64,000 nucleotides of DNA. Origin: Eriocheir sinensis. Lineage: Eukaryota > Arthropoda > Malacostraca > Decapoda > Varunidae. Made by a program: the position numbers and the translations under genes. The notes below the pieces were generated by a model that saw only the letters and a list, made by a program, of their open reading frames with translations, did not search any database and was not told the DNA's origin. The stretch spans positions 3,213,494 to 3,277,493 of the forward strand of contig NC_066553.1 in NCBI RefSeq assembly GCF_024679095.1. Reading direction: 5' to 3'. How positions within the stretch are numbered: position 1 is the stretch's first letter; each line of letters begins with the position of its first letter. Shown piece by piece: positions 43,519 through 59,384 of the stretch.

Positions 43519-43900
43519 CTTGAGGGCCCGGCCTGCGTCCTGCAGCTCTCAGGCGTCACTACAGGCTATTTCTGGCTACGCCCACATAGGCAGTCATCAG
43601 GCGACACTCACACCCACTAGCACTCGGGAGCAGCGCGCCCCCTCCCCGCCATACGCTGGCTGTGTGTGTGCTGAGCAGCACCGGTCATGCAGGGCGGCTG
43701 GGGGTCACGGCGGTCGGCACAGAGCGGGCGGCGGTGACACACTGAGAGGCCGCGCAGCCAGCCCTCCACCACGCGCACCCGCACACACGCACCACGTATT
43801 GACGCCCAGACGTCGATACTCTGCTCTGCTCCCCCTCCCCGCCCCGCTCCCGTGCCCCCGCGCCACACACGCCCGCACGCCCACACCGTAAAGACCCTCA
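43519..43900 (-). promoter_or_regulatory. CpG-rich interval upstream of the candidate first exon
   Basis: GC-rich with many CG dinucleotides (for example 43640-43660, 43715-43760 and 43835-43885). No TATA box is evident. A promoter role is inferred from position only. Confidence 0.3.
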
Positions 43901-44360
<460 letters not shown>

Positions 44361-44497
44361 TTCTGTTAGTCCTAGCATGTTTTACAAAATTTAGGGATCT
44401 TATTTTGACGTGTTTCAGAATCCGTTTTCTTTCTGGAAGGGAAAACAAATCTACTGAAATTTGATCATGATTCACTTTGGAGGAATCAGCCAATGTT

Positions 44498-44499
<2 letters not shown>

Positions 44500-44584
<85 letters not shown>
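44500..44584. repeat. (CA)n microsatellite
   Basis: About 42 perfect CA copies, one of the longest CA arrays here. Confidence 0.95.
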
Positions 44585-44585
<1 letters not shown>

Positions 44586-47500
44586 CTTCATGTATATAAT
44601 GAAATACAGGGAATAATCAGAAGTTGGCAATCTTTATTGAAAATCTAAAATACAGATAAAAATGAAACAATGGCAACCTCTCTGCACATGTTTAACCCAA
44701 TCTTTTGACAACGCAGATAGCAGTGGTCTGGAATAAAGCAAGATACACACATGTAGCGTCTACCACAAACACAAGGTCTCGGTCTGAACAGAGCCAGGCT
44801 ATTATCACAAACACACACCATTTCTCGTTACTTTCCTACTCTTTCCTCCGCACCTTTAGCTCCTCCTTTTCCTCCTCCTCTTTCCTCTCCTCGAGCTATC
44901 AAGAGTCACACGCGGCTCACGTCTTTACCTTCCCAAACATAATCACTCGCACTTCAGTTCCTCCGTTCGCTGATCAGGTTCCTAAGCACCCCGTCGTCGC
45001 GTCAAGGACTGCCTGTCGTCCGAGGGTGCCGCAAGGTGCTATTCCAGCTACCCCGCGCGGCCCTCCGTCCTGCCCCACGACTGGCCATGAGAACGCTGCC
45101 CCTCCCCACAGACTCCATCAGCTACAGATATGGTTCCACCCTGTATATATGACGAAGAGAGTCTTTGAGGCTCAGCTACGGTGGCTAATCTTGTACTTGT
45201 GGTAAACAATTTAATCCTAAGAGAAAAGCTGCTTCCAAGAACAAGAAGCCTCAAGCGAACCTAAACTGACCTCTATATCGTCCTTGAGCATAAGGGTGAA
45301 GTAGACTCCTATCTCACACACACATCATGGCGTCCACAGATGACTGCAAGACCTTGGCTTATTTAAAAGGACTAGTAATGTATATATTTATATATGTACA
45401 TATTGTAAGCATATTTTTAGGAGAATCACTTCCTAGATTTTTGTAGTTAAGGGGATTAACAGGTGGAGACTTATCTTACATCTTGATGTACATTGATAAA
45501 TGCTTGTAAACGATGAAATGGAACAGATTTGGTTGAGGTATTGTCTCATGAGGGAGCTGTTTCGGATCTAATTATGCATAGGTGGATGTCTTGGCGCAAG
45601 TGGTTCATTCACAGTGAATTATAATAACAAGAGAACACGTCTAGCTTACCCATAATGAACAAGAGGGAAGAGGAACCCGAGGGGGAGAGGGGGACGGGGG
45701 CGTGCCTGCCTCCCCTCCCCCAGCTCCCTCTCCTGTTTCTTAATAATTAAGTAGTTAACGTTTGGATGTTCTGTCATTAAGTACTGTTTGATGACAAGGC
45801 GCATGCGTAGAAAATTTGTTTAGTTTTACACGGGAATAACAAAAAGTTTGCTTTCCTTTTGAGTAGAAAACTGACAAGTATAAAAATCTCGCTAAAGGAA
45901 TTATAACGTGCCCAGTGCGTGCCGGGAGCTGTGTTGGTCACACGCAGGCACCGCGGGCCATTACGGCGAGCCATGCCCGGCCACCCGAGACCTTTGCAAG
46001 GGCCCCCACGTGAGGAGCCGAGACAACGGTCGGCGAGTGGCCGCCGCCGCAGGGACGCCCCAGCAGCCGCCCATAACGGGAGTGCTGTGAGCGTGGCTGC
46101 CGGTGCTGCGCGCGACCGAGACACGCGGCCCCGGCCAGCACGGGACAACCGAGACCCTTAACAACAGGAGATGTTAGGGCTTCCCGGCGCCGCGGGAGTC
46201 GCGGCAGCAGGGAAGCTACGCAATGAAGAGCACCCGTTCCTAAAGCAACAACACAAATTGGTAATTCTTAAATGAATATCGACATGGTATTAGGTAATGT
46301 TAGTATGACAGGTTCGTGAGCTCGTGTAACTAGTTTTCATTAAATAACTAATACTAAGTAACAGTAGCAATTATATCCTAACCCTTTACATACAGGATTG
46401 TCAAGGTGGCCCTGGCTTCCCCTTTATTCGGCGCCCAGCATAACCTCGAGGAGACCACGGCTAGGGCGGGGAAGGTCCATCGGCCGAATCTCGTAAAGCA
46501 TGGTTTACCTTTATATCGTTATGACGACAAATTAAATGTAGAAGAAATATTACATACACAACTAACTGGGGTCCCGCCTTCACAGAGTCCTGCTGTACAG
46601 TGGTAAGCTTGGGAGAACAACGTTGTCCGCTACCGATTTGTCCGTATATATTGGTTTCCGACTGAGTGGTTGGTGGTGGTGGTGTCTGTTGAGGGGTCGG
46701 GCCCACTTCGTCTACCAAGAGAAAAACATGAAGAAGAAGAAATTGTGCCTTTCCGTACGTCAGCTGACCGTCAAATGTCACTATCACAGTTGTGGTGCCA
46801 TGGTCGCCCGGCCGGCGCGGCGATGGCCCGCCGCCGCCGCCGGGGCCTCGCGGGGCCGCATCTCGACAGCATGGAGCGGGAATTTGGTTCGTTTTTGTCA
46901 TCACTAGACTAACATAATGGATGGGAATTTTTTCCACTGATGCAGCATCATTTAACTTGTAGGTAGTTGTAATTATCAAAATGTATAATGAGTGTAAGCA
47001 CGCCTCTACACAGCTTGTTGAGCACAGTCTCTTGTTCTTGTTGCAAACCATAAGGCGAAGAGATGTATTTTAACGAATCTTTAATTTCAGGAGTTTTAGC
47101 ATCCGTAATATTCAATAGTCTCAAAAACACTCTGTACATGCACATAAGGCAACCATCCATTTAAATGGTTCAGTTTGTCAAGTAGTTATAATTGCTTTAC
47201 TGTCATGTCACCGTCCCCCGGCGCCTCCCACAGGCCCGCTGACGCAGCCAGCGGCCCTCCGCCACAGCCTCCGCGCACCGCCCTGCCGGGGACGCCGCGA
47301 GCCCCGTCCTGCTGCGTGGTGCCGGAGGGCGTAGCGGGGCTCGCCGCGAGGCGGGTGAAGCCATCAGGGCGTGTGCTAGGCGGGGATCAGGTGACATTAC
47401 AGGTGTTGTCCTTCTCTCCTTCACAGTAGACACCACTCAAGAGTAACTAAAATGTTACATTCTTATTTGAAGTTTGATTAGAATTTTGAAACAATACAAA

Positions 47501-47900
47501 CTGTTAACAACACATGTCCGGCATAGTGTGAGTGTTCCACATGGCAAGGAGCATCTTGTCCACCGCTTTGGCGAAGAGAAGAGAGAGAGAGAGAGATGCT
47601 TTAGACCGCTAACAACGACAACCGAATCGGTGCACTTTTAGTGGACACGCTTGAGGCTCGGCAGACAGTGAGGGGCTGGCGCCCATCAGGTGGCAGGGCG
47701 TGTCCGTGGAGGTCTCACTGCGTAGTCTGGTGCCCTCGAGTGGTGGAGTGAGCAGTGGCAAATATTTACAGAATCGGCGCAGCGCCAAGTAGTGATTTGC
47801 TCTAGTCAGGCGAAGAAAACGATAATAGTGACTTCGGTAGGTAACCTTCTCTCCCCAGTAAAGCAATTAAGCTTACTTGATATTTTCTTTGTTACGAAAG
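44585..47900. other. Unique DNA with GC-rich islands, no gene recognised
   Basis: GC-rich islands at about 45900-46170, 46795-46880 and 47205-47370 stand in otherwise AT-rich sequence. Frames through them are open on both strands and match no family. The (GGT)n at 46670-46682 and (GA)n at 47576-47596 are small. The islands lie downstream of the receptor stop codon and could include untranslated or regulatory sequence. Confidence 0.4.
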
Positions 47901-47907
47901 CGAGTTC

Positions 47908-47965
47908 ATATATGTATATGTATATGTATATGTATATATTTATATATATTTATATATTTATATGT
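47908..47965. repeat. (TATATG)n and TA-rich repeat
   Basis: Four TATATG copies followed by TATATTTA motifs. Confidence 0.9.
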
Positions 47966-48441
47966 GATAGGTACAAAATCAAAAGTTCAAATGCCTAACA
48001 ACAACATTACTTGATTGCTAAACTATCAACAAGAATCGTCCTTAATATAATGTAAGAAATAAACAACATACTTATGAAGCAAGATACCCGTATTTACAGC
48101 AATAAATCAGCAGAGACTTAAAGAGAAGATGCGAGACTCAAAATACGGGAGTGTGGTTCAAACCAAAGTACCTCTTGCGATACAGTGAAGTGCAGGTCGG
48201 AAGATTAGTGTTATTAACGTGAACCAAGTGGGTGTGATGACCTACGAGGGAAGGTAAACCTAGGGAGGTTTCTACCTACGTTGATTGCATTACCCAGCCC
48301 TCCTCAACGACCGGAGCTCCTCTCCCGAGAGACCTTCCGGGGCCCACTGAAGCAAGGAAACAGACGACATCGCGCACCGCACGCACCCCAGTAACGCTAC
48401 AACGGCTGACGGGATGAGAATCTCACCGCTCAGGCAGGCGT

Positions 48442-48442
<1 letters not shown>

Positions 48443-48506
<64 letters not shown>
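48443..48506. repeat. (CA)n microsatellite
   Basis: About 31 perfect CA copies. Confidence 0.95.
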
Positions 48507-48507
<1 letters not shown>

Positions 48508-50595
48508 TTAACAATCGTCTGGATGTCGAAGATTAACGCAAGAGTATAAAAACATCACAATGGTGACGATTATGAAATAGCCAGCCGCGTGGGCTTATAC
48601 ACTTACACACTTACGGTAACACCATTGAAAAAGATAAACTTTGTTTACTTTTTTTGATGATTCAAAGTCAAACCCCCTTCAGTGTCGTACAGTCACGTAC
48701 GATGCACCTCGCCAGGGGCGACAGGACCCTAGAGCAGGGCTGTCGGGAGCGCACGGTCGAGGGCCCCGCGCTGAGGCCGCGTGCCCGGCTTGCCGCCCAC
48801 CACGAAGGCCTCCGGGCCGAGTCAGGCAGCCGGTGCGTCATAACTGCTAGGATATTGTCCACTACGGTACCCACAACTCCTCCCTCTCGATGGGTTCGCG
48901 AAACGCTCAACACAGGAAAGAATCGTCCACGGGGTCGTTCTCACTGGGGGGGGGGAATGGGAGACTTCAAGTCTATTTTGATATATTTTACACGTGAGCG
49001 TAGAGGAGTTGGGGGTAAATAAAGAGTCCTCTACTGTGTTAGCCTATGATTGTTAAGAGATTATTTAAACTACGTATTGCGCAAAAAAATCATTAGTATA
49101 CCATTTCACTGGATTTCTTTTGGTTGAGTGCAATATTTTGTAATTATTGTCAGGTATTGTCTTATCGAATGGCTTCACCGCATATGCCGGAAAATGAAAT
49201 AAACGAAATGGTATTGAATTAATCGTCATGAAGTTTTTGCGATTTTTTCACATTTCCGTATTTTTTTAAAATTTGTAACTTGAGCTCTGAAAACAGATTG
49301 TTACATATTTTCTAGGTTCAAAAAATAATATAAAATACTTATTTACATCAACATTAGAAAAGAGATGAGTCAAAGTTCTGTGTAACAGAAGGTTATCGCC
49401 GGGGAACTGGGGCCGCGACGCTGTGCAAGGCCCCTGCCGCTGCTGGGGACGGGGCGGGGGCAGCGGGGCGGGGAAGAGCGGGCGAGGCTGGCAGGGTGGA
49501 GGGGCTGGGCAAGGGTGGTCTGCTAGGGGTCTCATGCAGGTCAAAACTATATAGGAAGGAAACGTGAAGTGAAGGTGTGTGTTGGGGAACAAGGGCGGGG
49601 CGGGGCTGGTGTCGGGTGGCAGCGGAGGGAGGGAGGCAGAGAGCAAGGTGGTGAGTGAGTGAGTGAGCGAGTGAGAGGAGGCACGGAGAGGCTCGACAGG
49701 CCACGTTCCCAGCTCCCAGCCAAGGGTGATATTATTGCCTGGAGACTGACCTTGCCTGAACAGCTTAAGATAAAGGAAGATAAGCCTAATGTTACTCGAA
49801 GGAGTACCGTATATGATCAAGCATCTGATGCTTACGATGATCTCAGAATCACATAATACTGACGAATGAGCAAGGGAGCAAAGGTGCACACGCAGCCTAC
49901 GCTGGGTGTCCACTTCTTTCGGCGAATAATTTAAGTGGCAAAAGTAGTACACTGAGGAGCCCCCTCCACTAAACGGCGGTGGCATGAGATACATAGCACG
50001 GCCCCCCGACCCTGTATGCTGCTGCTGCTGCTGCTGCTGGTACTGCTCCGGCCCGCCACACCCACCATCGACGCGCACTCGTTCCGTCGTGCGGGCGTCT
50101 GGTGGACCGGCTCCCTCCAGGCCGGTGCTCGCGTCTGCTCACGGATCAAGGATGGTCAGCTGGACTGGGTGATGACTTCATTTTGTGAAGAGGTGGCAGG
50201 TGGTGGACTTGAACAGGCTGGAGCAATGATACTTGTGTGTGGGCGGGCCACAGCAGTCTGACGAGGGCGTGGGCTTGAGCGAGGGTGTGACACACTGTCG
50301 CCGCGAGCCAGGGAATATGCTGGCCCTTTGGCACTTATGGAAGCATCGTGACCAGAACGAGGAGGGGAGTCACCCAGCCAGCTCTCGCTGCCTCGGGCGA
50401 GGCTGCATCACAGGTCCTCCCGCGCGTGCCTTAGCGACGTGGGCGGAACTGCCAAATTAACCGAAGGCTGGAGCCACAGGCAGATGTATTCAAGTAGAAG
50501 TATAGTGACATTTTAAGATGGCAATCATGCGCCACATGAATGCTGCACCACATATCATATACTACTACGAGTTCACCATCTACCCGGCTAAATTA
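48507..50595. other. Downstream flank of the receptor gene
   Basis: GC-rich islands at 48690-48840, 49400-49700 and 50040-50130 alternate with AT-rich DNA (49040-49370). (TGC)n lies at 50017-50038 and (GAGT)n at 49648-49675. This stretch would contain the receptor 3' UTR, but no polyadenylation site can be fixed. No other gene recognised. Confidence 0.4.
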
Positions 50596-50721
50596 TTATG
50601 GAACGATTATGTGCGGCGCCGAGAGAAGCACGGCGACGGTGGCGGTGATGGTGAACAGGGTGAAGATGATGAGGCAGAGGCGATCCAGCACCATAGCAGC
50701 GAACCTCCAGTCGTTCTTCAC
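50596..50721 (-). CDS. Nicotinic acetylcholine receptor subunit, terminal exon (TM4)
   Basis: Follows an acceptor (CGTTGCAG) at 50722-50723 and codes 41 residues plus TAA (50598-50596). It starts VKNDWRFAAMVLDRLCL, the amphipathic helix running into TM4, and continues IIFTLFTITATVAVLLSAPHIIV, the hydrophobic TM4 and short extracellular tail. DW+(F/Y)AAMVLDR and LLSAPHIIV are hallmarks of arthropod neuronal-type subunits. In the family this segment lies in the plasma membrane of neurons and anchors the pentameric ligand-gated cation channel. It joins the 51064-51321 exon in phase 0 across a 342-bp intron. The alpha or beta class cannot be decided because the ligand-binding domain is outside the window; loop sequence and C-terminus look most like insect alpha1-type subunits. 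Confidence 0.92.
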   Translation of the reverse strand: MKNDWRFAAMVLDRLCLIIFTLFTITATVAVLLSAPHIIVP

Positions 50722-50765
50722 CTGCAACGAGACGCCTGCTTAGTGCCGGCAAGGGGAAGGGCATG

Positions 50766-50821
<56 letters not shown>

Positions 50822-50894
50822 GTCACTCACATACACGCAAACATAAATAGGTACATGCATATATACATACATATGCATAAATATTTGCTATATC

Positions 50895-50953
<59 letters not shown>

Positions 50954-51063
50954 CACCACATACACACAGACATAGATACGTTCATGCATATATAGATACG
51001 TATGCATAAATATTTGCTCTTGCTCCCCCTCCCAATACACAGAGATCAGTTCTCATCACTTAC
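50722..51063 (-). other. Receptor intron with duplicated (CA)n block
   Basis: A 342-bp intron with consensus donor GTAAGT and acceptor TTGCAG. Inside, (CA)n arrays at 50770-50816 and 50897-50951 belong to a 129-bp tandem duplication (GCATAAATATTTGCT at 50875 and 51004). Confidence 0.9.
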
Positions 51064-51321
51064 TTCGTTCTCCTCATCGTCTTTCCTCATCTTGTCGGTA
51101 ATAATTCGGATCTCCTTGAGGATGAGGTTGAGCTCCCTGGTGCATGAGGACATACAGGTATGGACGAGGTGAGAGTCGTCGACGGAGTGGCCCCCGTGCG
51201 GCACCCTGATGAAGCCCGCCGTGTTGTTGGTGTTGGTGGTGTGCGTGTGCGGCAGCGTGTGGGCCCGGAAGTCGTCGTCGATGTCCAGCACGTTGGCCAG
51301 AAGCGACTTGGACGATCTCTC
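51064..51321 (-). CDS. Nicotinic acetylcholine receptor subunit, cytoplasmic-loop exon
   Basis: 86 codons, phase 0 at both ends, between acceptor CGACAG and donor GTAAGT. It starts ERSSKSLLANVLDIDDDFR, a block nearly invariant in arthropod heteromeric subunits. A variable loop follows with a His/Thr/Asn-rich segment (THTTNTNNTAGF), then a short conserved region around a Cys and ELNLILKEIRIITDKMRKDD, the start of the membrane-associated helix before TM4. In the family this loop governs trafficking, clustering and modulation. The low-complexity part is the only divergent portion. The upstream exon is inferred to be 59385-59501. Confidence 0.92.
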
Positions 51322-51471
51322 CTGTCGAGAAAACCCGCCAGTTTACTCACCGGGGAAACGACCCGCCCGGCGCGAAGGGCGACCGTGGCCCGCTGCTGCC
51401 TGGGCACGGCGAGGCCCCGGCGGCGCCTTCCCGCTCTGATCTTTGCTGATAAGCATTAGTTATTCCTCTAG

Positions 51472-51990
<519 letters not shown>

Positions 51991-52142
51991 AAAAAAAAAC
52001 TATCAAAAATGGTCGAAATGGTGGGACCATCGGCGTTTTTATTTTATTAACCTAATAAATTATTTCTTTTATATTGTGAAATACAATTGTTTATCATATA
52101 AGAAATCTGTTGTTTTTCTGTCTTATTTCTTCCTGGCAGCTG

Positions 52143-52331
<189 letters not shown>

Positions 52332-52333
<2 letters not shown>

Positions 52334-53690
52334 TTCTATAGTATTAATTTAAGTCTCTACTTAGCTACTGTGAATACTTTAACTTTAGCAATGTAAAACG
52401 TGACTCACTTCTCAATATATATTAAGTTCTACTTTAATGGCAAGCTGATTGTTCCCAAACCCTTATTAGTGAAGGAAGGCTGATACTGGCAACAGATGCA
52501 AAAAATGCCTAAAAGTGATTTATAAAAGATTAAGTGTTGCATGATGCAGCTTTATGGCTGGTCTTCATAGAAACCAGTAGCGTTGTGGCAATGATAACAT
52601 TCATTGAAATAGTATTATATGGAGTACATATATTTAGTAAAGTATATTCAATAATTACAAAAGGAAGAATTCTTTGAAACTATTTACAGCCCGCTGAGGG
52701 CAGCACCACCGCTGCGGGGTGCTGGCCGCAGGCGGGGCGTGAGGGGGGATGCTTACATCACTGGCAGAGGTCAAAGTGTAACAGTGTACAAGGCGGGAGT
52801 GGCTGTGTGTCGAGAATCCTTCCCAATATTACAACAATACAAAAGACTCAGGTTCATCTTCGACCATTATCTCACCGGCCAATCAACAACAGACCTCACG
52901 GGCTTGATATCCTTCATGTATTGTACTGTGATATAATGGTCGAGGTCGATGAAGCTAGAAAGAGTAACGATGAGACACAGACAACACACGGCATGCAGCT
53001 AAGACTGGCTACTCACACCGCTACCAGAGACAACTCCCTCGCTACCGCTAGGCACAGCGTCGCTACCCTACCCGGCTACTTACCGGCCGCGGCGAGCCAC
53101 CGCCTCTACACACACACATCACTCATCTAGAGGACACTCATAATGGGGTGAAGCAAGTACCAGGAACGCAACCAAACAAAGATAATTAACAAGAAGATAC
53201 AGAACTATGTCTTTAAGATGGCGAAGGTGGTGTTGGGCGTGCCAGCCGAAGAGTCACAATGATTACAAGTGAGACGTTATTATGCATATCAATCTAAGGA
53301 CTCTCCAGTCTCAGAGGTGGAGGTGGAGTGTACACTTGTGTATAGTACATTACTTGTTACAGCACTAGTGATACTTGTCCAGGCCAGCACAGTGGAAGGT
53401 GATGGACGCACTACAGAACAAGGAATACGACATTTTTGTGAAGCTTGCTGCACACTACTGTTTGGAGGTGGACACTGAGCTCAAGCATTACCAGAGCACA
53501 AACGACAATTTATGGTTTGTGGTTACTGAGAGGTGTTCATTCACCCCGCAATCTTAGTTCAAATGAGGTTAGTTGGTTTGTGTCGTTCAAAGAAAATTAA
53601 TACGTGTTTGCCATAAAAAAAAAGACTTTAGGAAACGTGCTTTGAATCTAGTCGAGTAAAATTCGATGAAGTGATGCAAGTACTTAGGAG
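52332..53690. other. Intron sequence, no exon recognised
   Basis: Within the receptor's large intron. A plus-strand frame at 53375-53557 bears a weak likeness to a Ran-binding domain and is discussed as a finding. Otherwise nothing seen. Confidence 0.4.
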
Positions 53691-53697
53691 AAAAAGA

Positions 53698-53727
53698 AGT
53701 AGTGGTAGTAGTAATAGTAGTAGTAGT

Positions 53728-53789
<62 letters not shown>

Positions 53790-53852
53790 GAGGAGGAGGA
53801 GGAGGAGAAGAGGAGGAGGAAGAGGAAGAGGAAGAGAAAAAGCAAGTAATAA

Positions 53853-53891
<39 letters not shown>

Positions 53892-53995
53892 GAGGAGGAG
53901 GAGGAGGAGGAGGAGAAAAATTAAATAATAATTGTAGTAGTAGTAGTAGTAGTAGTAGTAGTAACGGTAATAATAATAATTATAGTGATGGTGGC

Positions 53996-54027
<32 letters not shown>

Positions 54028-54045
54028 AAGTAGTAGTAGTAGTTA
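53698..54045. repeat. (AGT)n with (GCA)n and (GGA)n blocks
   Basis: AGT blocks at 53700-53790, 53855-53892, 53934-53962 and 53996-54045, separated by GGA-rich and unique spacers. Confidence 0.95.
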
Positions 54046-54162
54046 AGGAGTAGTAATACAGTGTAGTAGCATGACGAATCACAATGAGGACTAAAGATGA
54101 TGATAATGGTGGAAAATATAAAGAAAAAGTAATAATGATAATAATACGGATAATTATATTAA

Positions 54163-54164
54163 TA

Positions 54165-54235
<71 letters not shown>

Positions 54236-54290
54236 TAACAATAATAGTAATAATAATAATGATAACAATAATAGTAATAATAATAACCAT
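54163..54290. repeat. (AAT)n array
   Basis: About 23 AAT copies to 54233, then AAT with GAT and AGT interruptions. Confidence 0.95.
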
Positions 54291-56400
54291 GGTAACACTC
54301 GTGGTGAAAGTAATAATAATACTGTTGGTAATAATAACAACGTGGTATCAGTGACAACAACCTCTATGTTCACTACTCAGTATGGTACAGTCCTACAGTA
54401 AAGTAACATTCAACACGGCTGAGTTCTAGGTCAGCGCGGCCGCTACAGGGGCTGCCGCGCCCGCCGCCCAGGCCGGCGCGGGCAGCGGGCCTCCCACATG
54501 GTTCGTGGCAGTTAATATTCACTTCATACTTTTGGCCGAAGATGCAGATGTGAATGTTCCGCCGCCTGAGCTCTGTGTCTTAGGAGTGTTACCTCGGGGC
54601 GCCCACGGGTGCTGGGGGTTAATAGTGCGACACGGACTGGCCGATCGAAACAACAACTTTTATATTTACTGGTTATTAGTTTTTGAAGGTTTAGGGTGGT
54701 AGGGTTTAGTTTTAGGCCCTGGTGATGGTGTGCTGTGCCTGTGGTCTGCGGCACCGCACTACAGGTCACCATGGGCGTGCAGGCTGACCGCAGCATTGTT
54801 GGGGTTGCTGCTGTCTGGTAGTTATGGTGGTATTTTAAAAAAAGTTTAGGTGACGCTCGGGACACAGAGCTGAGGCGACAACACGACACGTCCTGCGGGT
54901 GTCTTCATGCCTCGGCGACTCACACACGAGAAACGCGTGTGTGCTCAGGACAGTGTGACTCACGACAAAGCGTTGGGCAATTTAAATGTTGTGTTAGAAC
55001 ATGCATTTCATTAGTATTGTTTTAATATATTTTGTTTTACTTTGTTACTGAAAGACTGGGAGATGTGCAACACGAAGAGTTAATAGTCCTGACATTTGTG
55101 AAGTGAACATGACAAGGTTAGCCTCGGCACGAAGCACCGCGCGACGCCTCCAGTGTGTCAACCAACTACGCCACTACCTGGTGTGTGATCCCGTGCAAGT
55201 CTCAAATGGCAATATTGACAGCTGCCCGGAGACATAAAGTACTGAGATGAACAACTAACTACGAGTGACGAAGGCTTGCTGAGAGGTCCTTCAAGGGAGA
55301 TAGACAGGGTACAAAGTGATACACTATAGGCTGCTATGCCATTTTTGCCAGCTGAGTTATATAGTTCTCAAAGAAACAGTGCAGTATGAAAGGGGCGCTG
55401 CAGTTACGATCATAAAGAAGTCAATGATTCTGTTGTCTTTATAGTGAGTCTTGTTTAAGAATGCACATAAAAAATTACATTGCCTATTGTTCTAAAAAAC
55501 CTCTCAATGGACGTTCAAGTGAAGCAGTAACAAAATGTAAACAAGAATAACTATGGCATATATATATATCTCATGGTAAACGCAGAATGACATAGGCATA
55601 AAACCTCTTACCTCCAAGGGGCACTGTCCAAACGGAAGTTCCAGTGAGAGGCGAATTGTAAACAGAGGGGCCGTTACTTGGGAGAATGGATGGATGGATA
55701 TTGACTCGTTATGTGCGTCACTTTTAAAGTTTTAAGTCATCTTCTAGAAACCTAAGATATTTTTAGTATAAGCTTCAGATATATGAATAAAACAAGAAAA
55801 TAATAGTTATATAGTAGTATAATCATAATTAGCTGACCAAGGAAATGAGCTCACATAGATACAAAATTTATGTATTTTAGTGGGTTAATTTGCCATCTCG
55901 TCACAGTGGTGAGTGTGAGTCACAGGAAACTTTAGGTGTGCCTGATGATGGAAGTGAACCTATGTCTCACGAGGCAAAAATGTGTCCTGGAGGATGGTGG
56001 CAAGGCAAGGCAAGGCAAGGCAAGGCAAGGCAGCCAGAGCGGCCGCCAGCTGCGCGGTGTCTAGGGTCAAGAGCTGAGAGTTGAAGCGTCTCTTTCACCT
56101 ACAACAGCCACACTACGCAGGGAAGTGGCGGGGCACGCGTGGAGTGGTGAGTGCCAGAGACGAGCCGTTTGCTAAGTGACTTGAATGGAAGTGAGGACTA
56201 CTATGGAAAACTGTCAGTTAGCAGGCAGAGCTTCGCAGATTGAGCTAACGCGCCCTGCACTAAACACTGCTAACGTTTGGTGAAACACGCAGCGCTGCCA
56301 AGCAAGCCTCTGCCCGCAGGCCACACGCTGCCCTAGTCCTGCCCTGGACGACACGGCGTGGAAATGCTAGGTAAAAAAACCTGAGACCCGAGGCGAAACT
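54291..56400. other. Intron sequence, no exon recognised
   Basis: A GC-rich patch at 54430-54500 and (GGCAA)n, five to six copies, at 56003-56033. Frames are short and unlike the receptor. Confidence 0.4.
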
Positions 56401-56406
56401 CTTGTA

Positions 56407-58259
<1,853 letters not shown>

Positions 58260-58261
58260 TT

Positions 58262-58612
58262 CCTGGGAATACCTTGCCCGTGTTTGGGAATCGAGCCCGG
58301 GACCTCTCGGTTCTGAGCCAAGCGTGTGTAATTGTGTGTCATTCACCATGGTCTGATCACCTGCTAGCCTCGCGATGGCCAGCCAGAACCCTCCCCGAAT
58401 GAGTTTTGAGCTCAGGTGACGGATCTTTGGGTACGGCAGGAACCTCACACACACACACACACACGCACCGACACCGACACCCGGCACCCATTCACTGCTG
58501 GCCGGACAGAGGCACGGATTATAGGAGACTGCCCATCCGTCTCCAGTCCACCTGGGAATCGAACCCGGGAGCTCACGGCTGTGAAGTGAGCATGTTATCC
58601 ACTCTTCTACGG
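58262..58612 (-). mobile_element. Composite tRNA-derived SINE (two tRNA-like heads)
   Basis: On the minus strand the right head carries a box-A-like AGAGTGGATAACATGC and B box GGGTTCGATTCCC (plus GGGAATCGAACCC at 58555-58567). The body follows with a (GT)n run (plus 58445-58465), AAGATCCGTCACCTGAGC and CAGACCATGGTGAATGACA. A second head then has TTGGCTCAGAACCGAGAG and GGGCTCGATTCCC (plus 58281-58300). The two are either one dimeric SINE or two insertions. A body fragment recurs at 10386-10450. Confidence 0.65.
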
Positions 58613-58615
58613 CGT

Positions 58616-58677
<62 letters not shown>
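58612..58677. repeat. (GT)n microsatellite
   Basis: About 30 GT copies, directly at the head side of the SINE. Confidence 0.95.
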
Positions 58678-58678
<1 letters not shown>

Positions 58679-59119
58679 AAGCATAACAACTATTCTTTCA
58701 CCGGTATATCAGTCTGTCCACTAATATACGTAATCTGTCCGTCCGTCTACTCGTGGGTCCATTTTCTATGCCATAAATCTGCTTATAATTATGTTTATCT
58801 TTTCGTCTGTCTGCTCGTCCAGCTGTTTCAGCCACGTGGTGGGTTGTTGTTGTTGTTGCTGTTACTGTTTATATTGTTGTTTTGGTTGTTGTTGTTGCTG
58901 CTGCTGCTGCTACACCTGCTGCTGTTGGTGTGGTTCTCAGTGGTGGTGTTTGGGGTGAAGCTGGCAATGGTGTGGTGAGGGTGCTGGAAGTGGTGGTGGT
59001 CAAGGTGGTGTCTTGTTCTTTCCTTACTAGTTTGTTCCTGTGTGTTTAACTTATTGCTCCGAAATATCTGTTTCCCTCAACTGTGTGACCAAAATATAGC
59101 TACCATCTAAATATCAATC

Positions 59120-59120
<1 letters not shown>
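58678..59120. other. Intron sequence with (TTG)n/(GCT)n
   Basis: TTG and GCT trinucleotide runs at 58844-58925, nothing else recognised. Confidence 0.5.

Positions 59121-59122
<2 letters not shown>

Positions 59123-59190
<68 letters not shown>
59123..59190. repeat. (TA)n microsatellite
   Basis: About 33 TA copies, just downstream of the receptor exon in the same intron. Confidence 0.95.
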
Positions 59191-59203
<13 letters not shown>

Positions 59204-59384
59204 GCGTACATAATTATTAACTCCTGTTGTCTGACATAATAAATGATATGTATAACACAGTTTATACTTTATTATTTCGCTGATTAGTGATTTTTTTACT
59301 AACACCGAACTCTCTATACATGGCACCACATCTACAACCAGATAATGATAAGGAAGATTCAGATAATCTTACTTCTCGCCGTAC

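Noticed and set aside
46461..47051. 196-codon minus frame across GC-rich islands
   Set aside because: No family likeness; composition changes along it and includes simple repeats.
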